Part shown: positions 20,616-20,694 of the stretch, one piece after another | Position numbering within the stretch: the stretch's first letter is position 1 | Layout: each line of letters opens with the position of its first letter | Origin: a virus | Length of the DNA stretch: 20,694 nt | IMG/VR virus record: IMGVR_UViG_3300037089_000574 | Location: 1-20,694 of that record | Strand: one strand, 5' to 3' | Notes under the pieces: model-generated | Seen by the model: the letters and a program-made list of their open reading frames with translations, nothing else | What the model was told of the DNA's origin: nothing | Databases searched by the model: none | Made by a program: the position numbers and the translations under genes

Positions 20616-20694
20616 ATGGGATTTTTAATGGAATCAGCAGAAGTTGGCAATATTGGTTTAAAGCAACTTCGTGAACAAAGAGAAATTACAACAA
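20616..20694 (+). CDS. Probable major capsid protein (gp23 position), N-terminus only
   Basis: An ATG at 20616, 22 bases after the scaffold stop, opens a frame that stays open to the window end (26 codons: MGFLMESAEVGN... with LKQLREQRE). The visible part is too short to identify by sequence. The call of major capsid protein comes from T4-like order, where gene 23 follows scaffold gene 22. A second ATG at 20628 is an alternative start. No promoter octamer lies in the short gap, so it is probably co-transcribed with the scaffold. Confidence 0.5.
   Translation, partial: MGFLMESAEVGNIGLKQLREQREITT

Overview
The window looks like part of the late (virion-structure and DNA-packaging) region of a T4-like myovirus with an AT-rich genome. 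Five products in T4-like order support this: a large terminase (6271-8391), a gp20-type portal (8464-10479), a gp21-type prohead protease (18135-18833), an acidic coiled-coil scaffold in the gp22 position (18977-20593), and the start of a gene where the major capsid gene gp23 would lie (20616 onward). The host cannot be read directly. Start codons are mostly preceded by A/T-rich sequence with no Shine-Dalgarno purine run, which fits a Bacteroidota host; that is inference only. All genes read with the standard code, and nothing here suggests a plasmid or chromosome.

Layout. 1-2207: four tightly packed or overlapping genes (a GP88-like protein cut by the left edge, a 95-aa unknown, a nucleotidyltransferase-fold protein, an 83-aa unknown) with no promoter motif between them. 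2208-6066: a 905-aa mosaic, probable virion or core protein ending at a clear hairpin terminator, then two small unknowns, the first with a membrane hairpin. 6067-6270: a noncoding gap holding two tandem copies of a structured RNA, just downstream of a promoter motif and just upstream of the terminase. 6271-11317: terminase, portal and a 261-aa unknown. 11319-16700: one very large minus-strand gene, a probable baseplate-hub protein fused to a C-terminal GH25 lysozyme. 16701-17377: a divergent promoter region, a membrane-anchored coiled-coil protein and a 51-aa ORF. 17412-18119: a GIY-YIG homing endonuclease sitting directly in front of the prohead protease, whose N-terminal coding sequence it partly duplicates. 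18135-20694: protease, scaffold and probable capsid start.

How the parts work together. The portal forms the head vertex, the scaffold builds the prohead, the protease clears the core, and the terminase fills the head with DNA. The minus-strand hub-lysozyme would belong to the tail tip that breaches peptidoglycan. Nearly every transcription unit starts a short distance after a GTATTTATA-like octamer, always in sense orientation, including the one minus-strand gene. This is probably the phage's late promoter.

The most notable signals are the covarying tandem RNA before terL, the promoter family (reverse complement of the T4 late-promoter core), the homing endonuclease that appears to have captured the protease gene's start, and the hub-GH25 fusion inverted within the head module. 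No tRNA, rRNA, CRISPR array, insertion sequence or replication origin was seen. No gap longer than 300 bases lacks a gene.
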